Positions 35,489-44,927 of a DNA stretch of 64,000 bases are shown piece after piece. The DNA is taken from contig DATILD010000007.1 of assembly GCA_035476815.1 (NCBI GenBank), positions 33,572 through 97,571 of the forward strand, given 5' to 3'. The position numbers and the translations under genes are program-made. Source of the stretch: Methylibium sp035476815. Lineage in GTDB: Bacteria; Pseudomonadota; Gammaproteobacteria; Burkholderiales; Burkholderiaceae_C. The notes under the pieces were generated by a model. The model saw only the letters and a list, made by a program, of their open reading frames with translations. It did no database searches and was not told the origin of the DNA. The first letter of the stretch is position 1, and each line of letters opens with the position of its first letter.

Positions 35489-36418
35489 ATGACCCCCGGC
35501 ATCCAGCCCGCCGAACTCGGCTTCTTCGCCACGCTGGCGGGCTGCGGCAGCCTCAGCGCCGCGGCGCGCGACCTGGGCATCACCAAGGCCGCGGTCAGCA
35601 AGCGGCTGGCGCAGATGGAGGCGCGCATCGGCGTCGTGCTGGTGAACCGGACGACGCGGCGCATGAGCCTGACCCCCGAGGGCGAGCTGGTGCTCGAGCG
35701 GGCGCGCAGCATCCTGGGCGACATCGACGAACTCGACCAGCTGCTCGGCCAGTCGAAGAGCACACCCAAGGGCCTGCTGCGGGTCAATGCCACGCTGGGC
35801 TTCGGCCGCAGCCACGTGGCACCGGTGATCTCGCGCTTCGCGCGACGCTTCCCGCAGGTCGACGTGCAGCTGCAGCTGTCGGTCAACCCGCCGCCGCTGA
35901 CCGAGGACGCCTTCGATGTCTGCGTGCGCTTCGGCGAGCCCCCCGACAGCCGCGTCATCGCGCGGCGCATCGCGCCGAACCGGCGCCTGCTGTGCGCCGC
36001 GCCGGGCTACCTCGAGCGCCACGGCCACCCCAAGGTGCCGAACGATCTGACCCGGCACAACTGCATCGGCATCCGCCAGGGCGACGAGGCCTACGGCGTG
36101 TGGCGGCTGTCGACGGGGCGCGGCAGCCGCCTGCGGACCGAGGCCGTCAAGACCCGCGGGTCACTCACCACCAACGACGGCGAGATCGCGGTGAGCTGGG
36201 CGCTCGACGGCCACGGCATCCTGATGCGGGCCGAATGGGACATCGCACGCTACCTGCGCAACGGCCGGCTGGTGCAGGTCCTGCCGCAGTACCAGACGCC
36301 GGGCGCCGACGTGTACGCCGTCTACCCGCAGCGGCTGCAGCTGTCGACGCGTGTCCGGTCGTTTGTCGACTTCCTGTCGGAATCGTTTGCGCAGCTCGAC
36401 TCCGTCAACAGGGCATGA
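35489..36418 (+). CDS. LysR-family regulator (DmlR-like)
   Basis: A 309-residue LysR protein. The N-terminal helix-turn-helix reads SLSAAARDLGITKAAVSKRL, followed by the linker helix and an effector domain with VDVQLQLSVNPPPLTEDAFD and RLLCAAPGYLERHGHP. The ATG at 35489, behind CCAGGA, is the likely start because the usual LysR N-terminus begins there. It is divergent from the D-malate/tartrate dehydrogenase and probably controls that operon in response to its substrate. It does not obviously belong with the neighbouring chemoreceptor. Confidence 0.9.
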   Translation: MTPGIQPAELGFFATLAGCGSLSAAARDLGITKAAVSKRLAQMEARIGVVLVNRTTRRMSLTPEGELVLERARSILGDIDELDQLLGQSKSTPKGLLRVNATLGFGRSHVAPVISRFARRFPQVDVQLQLSVNPPPLTEDAFDVCVRFGEPPDSRVIARRIAPNRRLLCAAPGYLERHGHPKVPNDLTRHNCIGIRQGDEAYGVWRLSTGRGSRLRTEAVKTRGSLTTNDGEIAVSWALDGHGILMRAEWDIARYLRNGRLVQVLPQYQTPGADVYAVYPQRLQLSTRVRSFVDFLSESFAQLDSVNRA

Positions 36419-36441
36419 ACCGCAGCGTGGCGGCGTCGACT

Positions 36442-38352
36442 TCAGCCCTCGGTCCGGAGCTGGAACATGCCCACCAGATCGTGCATGCGACTGGCCTGGT
36501 CCCGCATCGATTCGGCAGCGGCGGCGGACTGCTCCACCAGCGCGGCGTTCTGCTGCGTCATCGCGTCCAGCCGTGCCACCGCCGAGCGCACGTCGCCGAC
36601 ACTGGCGGACTGACCCTGCACCTTCGTCGCGACGACGGCCATCACCTGGCTGACCTGGCCGACGCTGTCGACGATCTCGCCCATCACCGCGCCGGCCTCG
36701 CCCGCCAGACGGTTGCCCTCATCGATGCGTTCGACCGAGGACTGGATCAGCGACTTGATCTCGCGAGCCGCCTGGGCCGACCGCTGCGCGAGCATGCGCA
36801 CCTCGGCGGCCACCACCGCGAACCCCCGGCCCTGCTCGCCCGAGCGTGCGGCCTCCACCGCCGCATTGAGCGCGAGGATGTTGGTCTGGAAGGCGATCCC
36901 GTCGATCACCGCGGTGATCTCGGCGATGCGCTGCGAACTCGTGTGGATGCCTTCCATCGTCGAGACCACCTCGGACACGACCTGGCCGCCGCGTCGTGCC
37001 GCGTCCGATGCCCGCTCGGCCAGCGCGTTGGCCTGCCGCGCCGACGCCGCCCCTTCGCCCGTCGAGTCGCCGATCCGTTGCATCGCGCCGGCGGTCTTCT
37101 GCAGGCTCGCCGCGGTGTGCTCGGTGCGCTGGCTGAGGTCCTGCGTGCCGGCGGCGATCTCCGCGGCCGCATGCTGGATCCGTGCCGACGAGGCGTGGAT
37201 CTGCTCCACCAGTTCGCGCAGCCGCGCCTGCATCGCCGAGATCGCCGCGAGCACGCGGCCGAGCTCGTCGCCGCAGCCTGCCGGCACGCGCTGCGAGAGG
37301 TCGCCCTTGGCGATGCGCTCGGTCACCTCGACCGTGGCGAGCACCGGGCGCAATATGCCCTGCACGGTGCGCCACAGCACCGCGCCGACCGCCACCAGAC
37401 CCAGCGAGACCAGCCCCATGACGGCCCATGCGCCGATCCAGAGCTGCCGGGAACGCGAGCTCAGCTCCGCATCGACCGCGGCGAGGACGCGCTGCGACAG
37501 GTCGGCCTGCAGCTTCGCCGCATCGGCGAACACCTGACTCATCTTGTCGAGCGGGTAGTTCACGTCCAGCGCGGCCGCGGCGAGCGTGTCCTCGACCATC
37601 GTCCGTTGCCGGTCGAGCTGCTCGAGCACCGGCGCGAACTGCGTCGCCAGTCGCGGGTCGGCGGCCGCGGCCTGCTCGAGGTCGAGCCTGAGCGATCCCG
37701 CGTGGTCCCGATAGCGTGCACTGGCGCCGGCCATTGCGGCGATGTCGTCCACCGAAGCCGCGATGGCCAGCGAACCCAGCTCGGACAAGGCGTCACCGGC
37801 ACGCGGGGCCACCTGCAGGCCGGCCACGATCGAGAAGTGCGTCGTCGCCTCGGGATCGAGCAGCAGCTGCGCATCGGCATTGAGTCGCGACACCTCGTCG
37901 AACACATGGTCGGTGAAGGCGCGGTGCCGCGCCAGTGCCTGGCCGACGTCGAGCGACTGCGTCGCCGCGGCCGCGGCCAGCGCCTGGAACTCGGTGCGGA
38001 GTCGGGCGACGGCTTCGATGCGAGCGGGCGCCGCCGGCGCGGACTCGAGTGCCAGCTCGACGCCGTCGAACGCGCGCACGGCGCGCTCAGCGGCCTGGGC
38101 GCGTCGGACTTCGGCGTCGGGGCGGGCCGCCGCCACCACGGCGCTCTGCCGGTGCGCCTGCGCGGCGGCAACCACCTCCGCCCAGGCGCGATTCACCGGG
38201 AGCGCGGCGAGTTCGGCGTCGACGAAGGCGACATCCTTGGCGTAGCGGACCCCCAGCTGGTAGGTGGGCAGAAGGGCAAGCAATCCGCAGAGGCCGGCGA
38301 CGATCAGCAATCGGCTGCGAAGGCTCAGCGTGCGTGCGGGCTTTGTCGACAT
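36442..38352 (-). CDS. Methyl-accepting chemotaxis protein
   Basis: A 636-residue chemoreceptor. Helix TM1 is at about 12-30 (LLIVAGLCGLLALLPTYQL), and a helical periplasmic domain of about 265 residues follows. TM2 is near 300-322 (LWIGAWAVMGLVSLGLVAVG). Then come a HAMP domain and the signalling hairpin, whose tip region reads IDGIAFQTNILALNAAVEAA and RGFAVVAAEVRMLAQRSA. There is no C-terminal CheR-binding pentapeptide. The ligand is unknown; a long all-helical sensor of this kind often senses small acids or works through a binding protein. It is convergent with the LysR gene. Confidence 0.93.
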   Translation of the reverse strand: MSTKPARTLSLRSRLLIVAGLCGLLALLPTYQLGVRYAKDVAFVDAELAALPVNRAWAEVVAAAQAHRQSAVVAAARPDAEVRRAQAAERAVRAFDGVELALESAPAAPARIEAVARLRTEFQALAAAAATQSLDVGQALARHRAFTDHVFDEVSRLNADAQLLLDPEATTHFSIVAGLQVAPRAGDALSELGSLAIAASVDDIAAMAGASARYRDHAGSLRLDLEQAAAADPRLATQFAPVLEQLDRQRTMVEDTLAAAALDVNYPLDKMSQVFADAAKLQADLSQRVLAAVDAELSSRSRQLWIGAWAVMGLVSLGLVAVGAVLWRTVQGILRPVLATVEVTERIAKGDLSQRVPAGCGDELGRVLAAISAMQARLRELVEQIHASSARIQHAAAEIAAGTQDLSQRTEHTAASLQKTAGAMQRIGDSTGEGAASARQANALAERASDAARRGGQVVSEVVSTMEGIHTSSQRIAEITAVIDGIAFQTNILALNAAVEAARSGEQGRGFAVVAAEVRMLAQRSAQAAREIKSLIQSSVERIDEGNRLAGEAGAVMGEIVDSVGQVSQVMAVVATKVQGQSASVGDVRSAVARLDAMTQQNAALVEQSAAAAESMRDQASRMHDLVGMFQLRTEG

Positions 38353-38549
38353 GATGGTGAGGGGGCACGGTGATGACGGCGAAGTATCGGCAGCGCATCA
38401 CCGGCGACGACCATGAAGAGCCGGCGTTGCGCAGCGCTATTCCTTGGACGCCTGTCACCGGCCCGTCACAAACGCCGACTCGTTGCGCGGCGCGTGGGCC
38501 CATGCATGGATGGGCTCTTCTCGACGACCGGCGCTGACCGCGCCGGACC

Positions 38550-38987
38550 TCAGCCGCGCAGCTGCTCGATCGCGGCCTTCACGGCCGCCTCGGCCTGCGG
38601 CGCGAGCGCGAGCTCGGCGCCCCAGCGCTCCCCGGCCAGTGCCCGCACCGCCTTGGGCAGCGCATCACCGGTCAGCCGCTCCAGGCTCGCCGCCAGCGCC
38701 GTCCGCTGCGCCGGCGACCCGGGTCCGCCGCGCAGCACCAGATAGGGAAACAGCGGCGACACATCCCACAGCCGCGCCGCCTCGCCGACCAGCATCGTGC
38801 GCAGGCCCTCGAATTCGCTCAGACCCGCCAGCACGCGCAGCAATTCCAGCCCGCGCGGCGAGCGGTCGAGCACGACCAGCCAGCCGGTCGCGGGCCGGTC
38901 GCTGCCGAAGTCGCCGGCCGCGATGCGCGCGCGCAGCGCGTCGCCCGCCTGCCGCGCCTGCTGGCCGCGGCGTTTCGCCTCCCCCAT
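38550..38987 (-). CDS. Conserved hypothetical protein
   Basis: A 145-residue protein that I do not recognise. It starts MGEAKRRGQQARQAGDALRA, a basic head, and continues with a hydrophobic strand (GWLVVLDRSPRGLELLRVLA) and Ala/Leu-rich helices. There is no signal peptide or membrane helix. It begins 12 bases after the H-NS gene and is probably co-transcribed with it. The coding bias is clear, so the gene is real even though the function is not known. Confidence 0.6.
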   Translation of the reverse strand: MGEAKRRGQQARQAGDALRARIAAGDFGSDRPATGWLVVLDRSPRGLELLRVLAGLSEFEGLRTMLVGEAARLWDVSPLFPYLVLRGGPGSPAQRTALAASLERLTGDALPKAVRALAGERWGAELALAPQAEAAVKAAIEQLRG

Positions 38988-38998
38988 GCCCTATTGCC

Positions 38999-39340
38999 TC
39001 AGGCGAGCAGTTCTTCGGGCTGCTTGCCCGCAGCGAGCGCGGCGACGAACCATTGCGGCCGGCGGCCATGGCCGGTCCAGCTGTGGCCCTGGTCGTCGCG
39101 GTACTTGGTCTTGCCGGCCGGCTTTTTCTTCGCGGTGGCATTCTTGCGACCGGGTTTGCTGCCCGGCTTCGGCCCGCGCTTCGCGCCGGCCAGGCCGAGA
39201 TCGGCGGCGGTCAGGCCGTAATGGGCAATCGCCTCCTTGATGCGCGCAATCACGCCCTCGGCCTCTTTGCGTTTGAGCGCATCGGCCTTCTGTTCGAGTG
39301 CTGAAATTTGCTTCTGCAATTGCGCCAGGGTCTTGGCCAT
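38999..39340 (-). CDS. H-NS-family nucleoid protein
   Basis: A 113-residue protein. An N-terminal coiled coil (TLAQLQKQISALEQKADALK) serves oligomerisation. A basic linker (KRGPKPGSKPGRKNATAKKK) is followed by the DNA-binding motif YRDDQGHSWTGHGRRPQWF, the usual tail of betaproteobacterial H-NS proteins. It coats A+T-rich and foreign DNA and silences it. AAAGGAAT lies before ATG 39340. With an accessory island and an IS scar in the same window, it is a plausible silencer of those genes, but nothing here links them directly. Confidence 0.93.
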   Translation of the reverse strand: MAKTLAQLQKQISALEQKADALKRKEAEGVIARIKEAIAHYGLTAADLGLAGAKRGPKPGSKPGRKNATAKKKPAGKTKYRDDQGHSWTGHGRRPQWFVAALAAGKQPEELLA

Positions 39341-39441
39341 GTCTATTCCTTTTCGAGATTACAACGAGAAGCGAAGGATAAGCGGTAATTGCGCCCTCGC
39401 CCGCCGGCCGCGTTCCGGGGCTTCCCCGAGGGGCCGCGACT

Positions 39442-40722
39442 TCAGGCGCGTGGCAGATGGCCGAGGATGGCGCCGGCCATGCGCCGCGCGGCGCCCTGGT
39501 GGGCTCGCGCGTAGCCGCGCGCGGCCTCGGCCATCGCCGCGAGCGCGGCGGGTTCGCCGAGCAAGGCCGCCGCGCGCGCCATCGCCGCATCGGCATCGGC
39601 CACGCGCTCGGCGGCGCCGGCGGCGCGCGCGAGCTCGGCCGCCTCGGCGAAGTTGTAGGTGTGCGGGCCCATCAGCAGCGGGCAGCCGCAGGCCGCGGCC
39701 TCGATCAGGTTCTGCCCGCCGAGCGGCGCGAAGCTGCCGCCGAGCAGCGCCACCGACGCGGCCGCGTAATAGGCCGGCATTTCGCCGAGCGTATCGCCGA
39801 GCCACACCTCGGCGGCCCGCGCCGCGGCATCGGGCCCGCCCTCGCCCCAGGCGCTGCGGCGCGACAGGGACAGGCCGGTACGCTCGATGCGCTGCGCGAC
39901 CTCGTCGAAGCGCTGCGGATGGCGCGGCACGACGAGCAGCCGCGCGCCGCTGGCCGCGGCGTGCGCGGCCCAGGCCGCGAGCAGCGGATCGTCCTCGCCC
40001 TCGCGGGTGCTGGCGGCCAGCACCAGCGGGCGACCGCTCGCCGCGGCCCAGGCGCGGCCGCGCGCAAGCAAGGCCGCGTCGGGCGTCATGTCGAACTTCA
40101 GGTTGCCCATCACGTCGACGCGCGAGGCGCCGGCCGCGCGCAGGCGCTCGGCATCGGCGGCGGTCTGCGCCAGCACCTGCGACAGCGCCGCGGCCGCCGG
40201 CCGCAGCAGCGCGGCGAAGCGCCGGCCCTTGCGCAGGCTGCGCTCGGACAGCCGCGCGTTGGCCAGCAGCATCGGCACGCCCTCGGCCTGCGCGCGTTGC
40301 AGCAGGTTGGGCCAGACCTCGGTCTCCATCAGCACGCCGGCCGCCGGCCGCCAATGCGCGAAGAAGCGCCGCACCGCGCCCGGCGTGTCATAGGGCAGCC
40401 AGCCTTGCGCATCGCCGGGCTGCAACAGCGCCGCGCCGGCCTCGCGGCCGGTCGCGGTGCCATGGGTCAGCAGCAGGCGCAGGCTGGGCCGCTCGGCGCG
40501 CAGTGCGTCGATCAGCGCCGCGGCGGCGCGCGTCTCGCCGAGCGACACCGCATGGATCCACAGCGCGCCGGGCTCGGCCGGCGCGGCATAGCGGCCGAAG
40601 CGCTCGCCGATCGCATGGCGGTACAGCGGCTCGACGCGGCCGCGCCACCACAGCCGCAGCCGGTACACCGGGCTCAGCAGCCGCAGCAGGCCGCCGTAGA
40701 GCGCACGCGCCGCGGCGCTCAT
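39442..40722 (-). CDS. waaA: 3-deoxy-D-manno-octulosonic acid (Kdo) transferase
   Basis: A 426-residue GT-B glycosyltransferase. The N-terminal domain has LWIHAVSLGETRAAAALIDA, THGTATGREAG and VLMETEVWPNLLQRAQAEGV, the acidic METEVWP being the classic catalytic block. The C-terminal domain has ASTREGEDDPLLAAW, VPRHPQRFDEVAQ and GSFAPLGGQNLIEAAACGCP. It adds Kdo to lipid IVA at the inner membrane during lipopolysaccharide core synthesis. ATG 40722 lies eight bases from the stop of the upstream phosphomannomutase gene, so the two form an operon making envelope sugars. Confidence 0.95.
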   Translation of the reverse strand: MSAAARALYGGLLRLLSPVYRLRLWWRGRVEPLYRHAIGERFGRYAAPAEPGALWIHAVSLGETRAAAALIDALRAERPSLRLLLTHGTATGREAGAALLQPGDAQGWLPYDTPGAVRRFFAHWRPAAGVLMETEVWPNLLQRAQAEGVPMLLANARLSERSLRKGRRFAALLRPAAAALSQVLAQTAADAERLRAAGASRVDVMGNLKFDMTPDAALLARGRAWAAASGRPLVLAASTREGEDDPLLAAWAAHAAASGARLLVVPRHPQRFDEVAQRIERTGLSLSRRSAWGEGGPDAAARAAEVWLGDTLGEMPAYYAAASVALLGGSFAPLGGQNLIEAAACGCPLLMGPHTYNFAEAAELARAAGAAERVADADAAMARAAALLGEPAALAAMAEAARGYARAHQGAARRMAGAILGHLPRA

Positions 40723-40729
40723 CGCCGGC

Positions 40730-42121
40730 TCAATGCGCCGCCGCGACCACCTGCGCATCGGGCTTGACGGCCCGCAGCGCGGCCATGAACTGGGCCTCGA
40801 TGCGATGCAGCGCCGCCGCCGTCTGCCCCTCGAAGCGCAGCACCAGCACCGGCGTCGTGTTCGACGCGCGGATCAGGCCGAAGCCATCGGCGTACTCGGC
40901 GCGCAGCCCGTCGATCGTGATCACCTCGGTGGCGCCGGGGAAGGTCGCCGTCTGGCGCAGCGTCTCGATCAGCGCATGGTGCTCGCCCTCGGCGCAGCGC
41001 ACGTTGATCTCGGGCGTCGCATGGCTGGTGGGCAGGCCGTTCAGCACCGCACTCGGGTCCTTGTCGCGCGACAGGATCTCGAGCAGCCGCGCCGCGGTGT
41101 AGGTGGCATCGTCGAACGAGTACCAGCGCTCGCCGAAGAAGATGTGGCCGCTCATCTCGCCGGCGATCGGCGATTGGCGGACCTTCATCTCGGCCTTGAT
41201 CAGCGAATGGCCGGTCTTCCACATCACCGGCTCGCCGCCGGCCTCGCGGATCGCGGCCACGAGGCGCTGGCTGCACTTGACATCGAAGATCACCGGCGCG
41301 CCCGGATGGCGGGCCAGGATGTCGCGCGCATAGAGGATCAGCTGGCGGTCCGGGAAGATGTTCTGGCCATCGGCGGTGACGACGCCGAGCCGGTCGCCAT
41401 CGCCATCGAAGGCGAGGCCGAGCTCGGCGCCGCTGGCCTTCACGGTGCGGATCAGGTCGGCCAGGTTCTCGGGCTTGGACGGATCGGGATGGTGATTCGG
41501 GAAATTGCCATCGACCTCGGAATAGAGCTCGATCACCTCGCAGCCGAGCGCGCGCAGGATGCCGGGCGCCGAGGCGCCGGGGATGCCATTGCCGGAATCG
41601 ACGACGATCTTCATCGGCCGCGCGAGCTTGCAGTCGCCGACGATGCGATGCAGGTACTCGGCGCCGATGTCCATCGCGGCATTGCGGCCGCGGCCCACCG
41701 TGTAGTCCTCGGCCTCGATGCGGCGGCGCAGGCGCTGGATGTCCTCGCCGTAGATGGCGCGGCCCGCGAGCACCATCTTGAAGCCGTTGTAATCCTTCGG
41801 GTTGTGGCTGCCGGTGACCTGGATGCCGCTGCGGCAGCCGTGTTCACCGCGCGTCGCGGCGACGTAGTACAGCATCGGCGTCGTCACGGCGCCGATGTCG
41901 ACGACATCGAGCCCGGTCGAGGCCAGCCCGCGGATCAGCGCCGCGGCGAGCCCCGGCCCCGACAGCCGCCCGTCGCGGCCGACGGCGACGGCGCGCTCGC
42001 CGGCCGCCCGCGCCTCGGAGCCGAAGGCGCGGCCCAGGTGCTCGGCAAAGCGCTCGTCGATCGTCGTGCCGACGATGCCGCGGATGTCATAGGCCTTGAA
42101 GATCGACGCGTCCACCTGCAT
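40730..42121 (-). CDS. Phosphomannomutase/phosphoglucomutase
   Basis: A 463-residue alpha-D-phosphohexomutase (AlgC/ManB type). It opens SIFKAYDIRGIVGTTIDERF. The phosphoserine loop is TGSHNPKDYNGFK, the metal loop is LAFDGDGDRLGVV, the sugar loop is GEMSGHIFF, and the phosphate loop is RASNTTPVLVLRFE. It interconverts hexose 1- and 6-phosphates for lipopolysaccharide and exopolysaccharide. ATG 42121 has AAGGG at a correct distance; the ATG at 42130 would be too close to it. Upstream, the alkylation-repair operon is divergent. Confidence 0.95.
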   Translation of the reverse strand: MQVDASIFKAYDIRGIVGTTIDERFAEHLGRAFGSEARAAGERAVAVGRDGRLSGPGLAAALIRGLASTGLDVVDIGAVTTPMLYYVAATRGEHGCRSGIQVTGSHNPKDYNGFKMVLAGRAIYGEDIQRLRRRIEAEDYTVGRGRNAAMDIGAEYLHRIVGDCKLARPMKIVVDSGNGIPGASAPGILRALGCEVIELYSEVDGNFPNHHPDPSKPENLADLIRTVKASGAELGLAFDGDGDRLGVVTADGQNIFPDRQLILYARDILARHPGAPVIFDVKCSQRLVAAIREAGGEPVMWKTGHSLIKAEMKVRQSPIAGEMSGHIFFGERWYSFDDATYTAARLLEILSRDKDPSAVLNGLPTSHATPEINVRCAEGEHHALIETLRQTATFPGATEVITIDGLRAEYADGFGLIRASNTTPVLVLRFEGQTAAALHRIEAQFMAALRAVKPDAQVVAAAH

Positions 42122-42241
42122 GCGAGCCATCCCTTGTTGAGGTCGGCGCATTGTAGGAAGCGCCTCGATGACAGTTGTATCGACGCGCTCACAGGTCCGA
42201 AAACGGCGAGTCCTGCTCGACCCGCGGCCTAAGATGCCGTC

Positions 42242-43720
42242 ATGGACCCGCTGCTGATCGAGGGCATCGCCGCCGACGCCGCCTACCGCGCCTGGGAGAC
42301 GCGCGACGCGCGCTTCGACGGGCGGCTGTTCGTCGGCGTCACCTCGACCGGCATCTACTGCCGGCCGGTGTGCCGGGTGCGGCTGCCCAAGCGCGCCAAT
42401 ATGCGCTTCTACGGCAACGCGGCGAGCGCCGAGCGCGATGGCTTCCGGCCCTGCCTGCGCTGCCGGCCCGAGCTGGCGCCGGGGCTGTCGCTGGCCGATT
42501 CGTCGCAGACGCTGGCCGAGCAGGCGGCGCTGCTGATGCGCGAGGCCGTGCATGGCGGCCGTGCGGTCAGCGTGCCGGCCATCGCCGCGCGGCTGGGCGT
42601 GACCGACCGCCACCTGCGCCGCATCTTCCAGGCCGCGCATGGCGTGACGCCGATCGATTTCCTGACCACCCAGCGCCTGCTGCTCGCCAAGCAGCTGCTG
42701 ACCGACACCGCCGAGCCGGTGACCGCCATCGCCCATGCGAGCGGCTTCGAGAGCCTGCGCCGCTTCAATGCCGCCTTCGCGCAGCGCTACCGGCTGAGCC
42801 CGAGCGCGCTGCGGCGCGAAGGGCGGCCGGCGGCGGCCGCAGCGGGATCGGGCGGCCTGCGGCTGCGACTCGGCTGGCGGCCGCCCTATGACATAGCCGC
42901 GATGCTGGGCTTCCTGGCCCGGCGGCCGATGGCGGGCGTCGAGGCGGTCGAGGGTGCCGTCTGGCGCCGCACGCTCGCGCTGCCGCACGACGGGCGGCTG
43001 CTGCACGGCTGGCTGGTCGGGCGCTTCGACACCGAGCGCCACGAGCTGCAGGTCGAGGTCGCCCCCACGCTGGCGCCGGTACTCGGCAGCGTGCTGCAAC
43101 GGCTCAGACTCGCCTTCGACCTCGATGCCGACCCCGAGCGCATCGACGCCGCGCTCGCGAGCCTGCCGGTGCCGCAACGCGCCGGGCTGCGGCTGCCGGG
43201 CGCGATCGATGGCTTCGAGACCGCCGTGCGGGTGATCCTCGGCCAGCAGGTCACGGTGAAGGCCGCCTGCACGCTGACGCAGCGGCTGGTGGAGCGCTTC
43301 GGCATGCCGGTCGACACGCCCTTTGCCGACCTGCGGCGGCTGTTCCCCGATGCGTCGACGCTGGCCGCGGCCGATGCGGCCGACATCGGCACGCTGGGCA
43401 TCGTGCGCCAGCGCGTCGGCGCGATCCAGGCGCTGGCGCGGGCCGTCGCAGCCGGCGCGATCGAGCTGCACCGCGCCGCGCCGCTCGTGGCGACGCTGGA
43501 TGCGCTGCGCGCGCTGCCCGGCATCGGCGAATGGACCGCGCAGGTGATCGCGATGCGTGCGCTGGCCTGGCCCGATGCCTGGCCGGCCGGCGACATCGGC
43601 CTCCACCACGCGCTCGGGACCCGCGATGCCCGACGCACGACCGAACTCGCCGAGGCCTGGCGGCCCTGGCGCGCCTATGCCGTGATGCGGCTGTGGCACC
43701 ACCTGGAGACCTCCGCATGA
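42242..43720 (+). CDS. Ada-type sensor/AraC domain fused to AlkA 3-methyladenine DNA glycosylase
   Basis: A 492-residue fusion. Residues about 15-80 match the Ada N-terminal metal domain, with four Zn cysteines in TGIYCRPVC and PCLRC, one of which should accept methyl from phosphotriesters. An AraC-type DNA-binding region follows (VPAIAARLGVTDRHLRRIFQ and ITAHASGFESLRRFNAAF-like sequence). From about 200 on lies an AlkA glycosylase, with a helix-hairpin-helix at LRALPGIGEWTAQVIAMRAL and the catalytic Asp in WPAGDIGLH. One protein thus senses alkylation damage, may activate transcription and removes damaged bases. Its stop overlaps the methyltransferase start. Confidence 0.92.
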   Translation: MDPLLIEGIAADAAYRAWETRDARFDGRLFVGVTSTGIYCRPVCRVRLPKRANMRFYGNAASAERDGFRPCLRCRPELAPGLSLADSSQTLAEQAALLMREAVHGGRAVSVPAIAARLGVTDRHLRRIFQAAHGVTPIDFLTTQRLLLAKQLLTDTAEPVTAIAHASGFESLRRFNAAFAQRYRLSPSALRREGRPAAAAAGSGGLRLRLGWRPPYDIAAMLGFLARRPMAGVEAVEGAVWRRTLALPHDGRLLHGWLVGRFDTERHELQVEVAPTLAPVLGSVLQRLRLAFDLDADPERIDAALASLPVPQRAGLRLPGAIDGFETAVRVILGQQVTVKAACTLTQRLVERFGMPVDTPFADLRRLFPDASTLAAADAADIGTLGIVRQRVGAIQALARAVAAGAIELHRAAPLVATLDALRALPGIGEWTAQVIAMRALAWPDAWPAGDIGLHHALGTRDARRTTELAEAWRPWRAYAVMRLWHHLETSA

Positions 43721-44223
43721 ACGCGATCCCCTTCGCCGCCCAGGCGCGCACCGACACGCCGCTCGGCCCCGTCACGCTGGCCGCCACCGAGCGCGGCCTC
43801 GCCGGGCTGTGGTTCGACGGCCAGAAGCACCACCCCGGCGCGATCGATGCGCCGACCGATGCCACGCAGCGCTGGCTCGTGCAGGCGCTGGCCGAACTGG
43901 CGCGCTACTGGGGCGATGCGCGCCGGCCGTTCACCGTGCCCCTCGATCCGCAGGGCAGCGCGTTCCAGCGCGCCGTCTGGCAGGCGCTGCGCGGCATCGA
44001 CGCGGGGCGGACGGTGAGCTATGGCGAGCTGGCCGAACGGCTCGGCCGCGGCGACGCGGTGCGCGCGGTGGCGGCGGCGATCGGCCGCAATCCGCTGTCC
44101 ATCGTCGTGCCCTGCCACCGCGTGCTGGGACGCGACGGCAGCCTCACCGGCTATGCCGGCGGGCTGGAGCGCAAGTCGGCGCTGCTGACGCGGGAGGCGG
44201 CGCGGGAGGCGGCGCGGGTCTGA
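43717..44223 (+). CDS. ogt: Methylated-DNA-[protein]-cysteine S-methyltransferase
   Basis: A 168-residue O6-alkylguanine-DNA alkyltransferase. The C-terminal domain has FQRAVWQALRGIDAGRTVSY and the acceptor Cys133 in the invariant VPCHRV. An N-terminal RNase-H-like domain precedes it, as in Ogt. It transfers methyl from O6-methylguanine to its own cysteine in a suicide reaction. Its ATG overlaps the Ada-AlkA stop by four bases (ATGA), giving a compact two-gene repair operon with sensor, glycosylase and alkyltransferase. No ada C-terminal copy is needed. Confidence 0.96.
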   Translation: MNAIPFAAQARTDTPLGPVTLAATERGLAGLWFDGQKHHPGAIDAPTDATQRWLVQALAELARYWGDARRPFTVPLDPQGSAFQRAVWQALRGIDAGRTVSYGELAERLGRGDAVRAVAAAIGRNPLSIVVPCHRVLGRDGSLTGYAGGLERKSALLTREAAREAARV

Positions 44224-44239
44224 CGGCGCGGCAGCGCCC

Positions 44240-44686
44240 TCACCCCGGAATATCGGGTTCGACCAGCGTGGCGAACTGCGCGAGCGACTCCTGCCATCCG
44301 AGGTAGCACATCTCCAGGGGGATCACCTCCGGGATGCCCTCCTGCACGATGGCGAGCTCCGTTCCGCAGGACACCGGCTTCAGGCTGACCGTGACCTGGA
44401 GCACGCCGGGAAGATTCGGATCGTCGAACTGGTCCGTGTAGCGGATCAGCTCGTTCGGCAGCAGCTCCAGATACTCGCCGCCGAACGAGTGCGAGTTTCC
44501 GGTCGAGAAGTTGCGGAAGGACATCCTGAACGTGCCGCCGACCACCGCGTCGAGGTGGTGAACGGTGCAGGTGAAGCCATAGGGCGGAAGCCACTTCGCC
44601 AGCGCATCGGGCTCGGTGAAGGCGCGATAGACCTTCTTCGGTTCGGCACGGATCACGCGGTGAAAGCGAACGCTGCGGGAGGACAT
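44240..44686 (-). CDS. SRPBCC (AHSA1-like) domain protein
   Basis: A 148-residue START/Bet v1-like protein of the AHSA1 type. It begins VRFHRVIRAEPKKVYRAFTE and continues DALAKWLPPYGFTCTVHHLD, then VGGTFRMSFRNFSTG and the final QESLAQFATLVE helix. AAGGAG lies well placed before ATG 44686. Such proteins bind small hydrophobic ligands; their roles are mostly unknown. It is convergent with ogt (16 bases apart) and monocistronic. The 241 bases upstream of it show no further gene. Confidence 0.88.
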   Translation of the reverse strand: MSSRSVRFHRVIRAEPKKVYRAFTEPDALAKWLPPYGFTCTVHHLDAVVGGTFRMSFRNFSTGNSHSFGGEYLELLPNELIRYTDQFDDPNLPGVLQVTVSLKPVSCGTELAIVQEGIPEVIPLEMCYLGWQESLAQFATLVEPDIPG

Positions 44687-44927
44687 GGGGAGCTCCTTGT
44701 GAGAACGAGGCGACGGCAAGGTGGGCAGCCTCTGCCCCTACGACGAAGTGCCGGCTTGCGTTTCGACAGCATCGGCCCGGGGATTACCCGCAAGCCATTG
44801 ACGCGCGACCACGAGGCGGTCCGCCGGGGCGGCCGCATGGACGCAAAGCAGCCGGCCATGAATCAATCTACCACCGCGGCCGCGAGCCGGCGTTCATCAA
44901 GCCGTGCGTGGGGCACGGACGAGACGC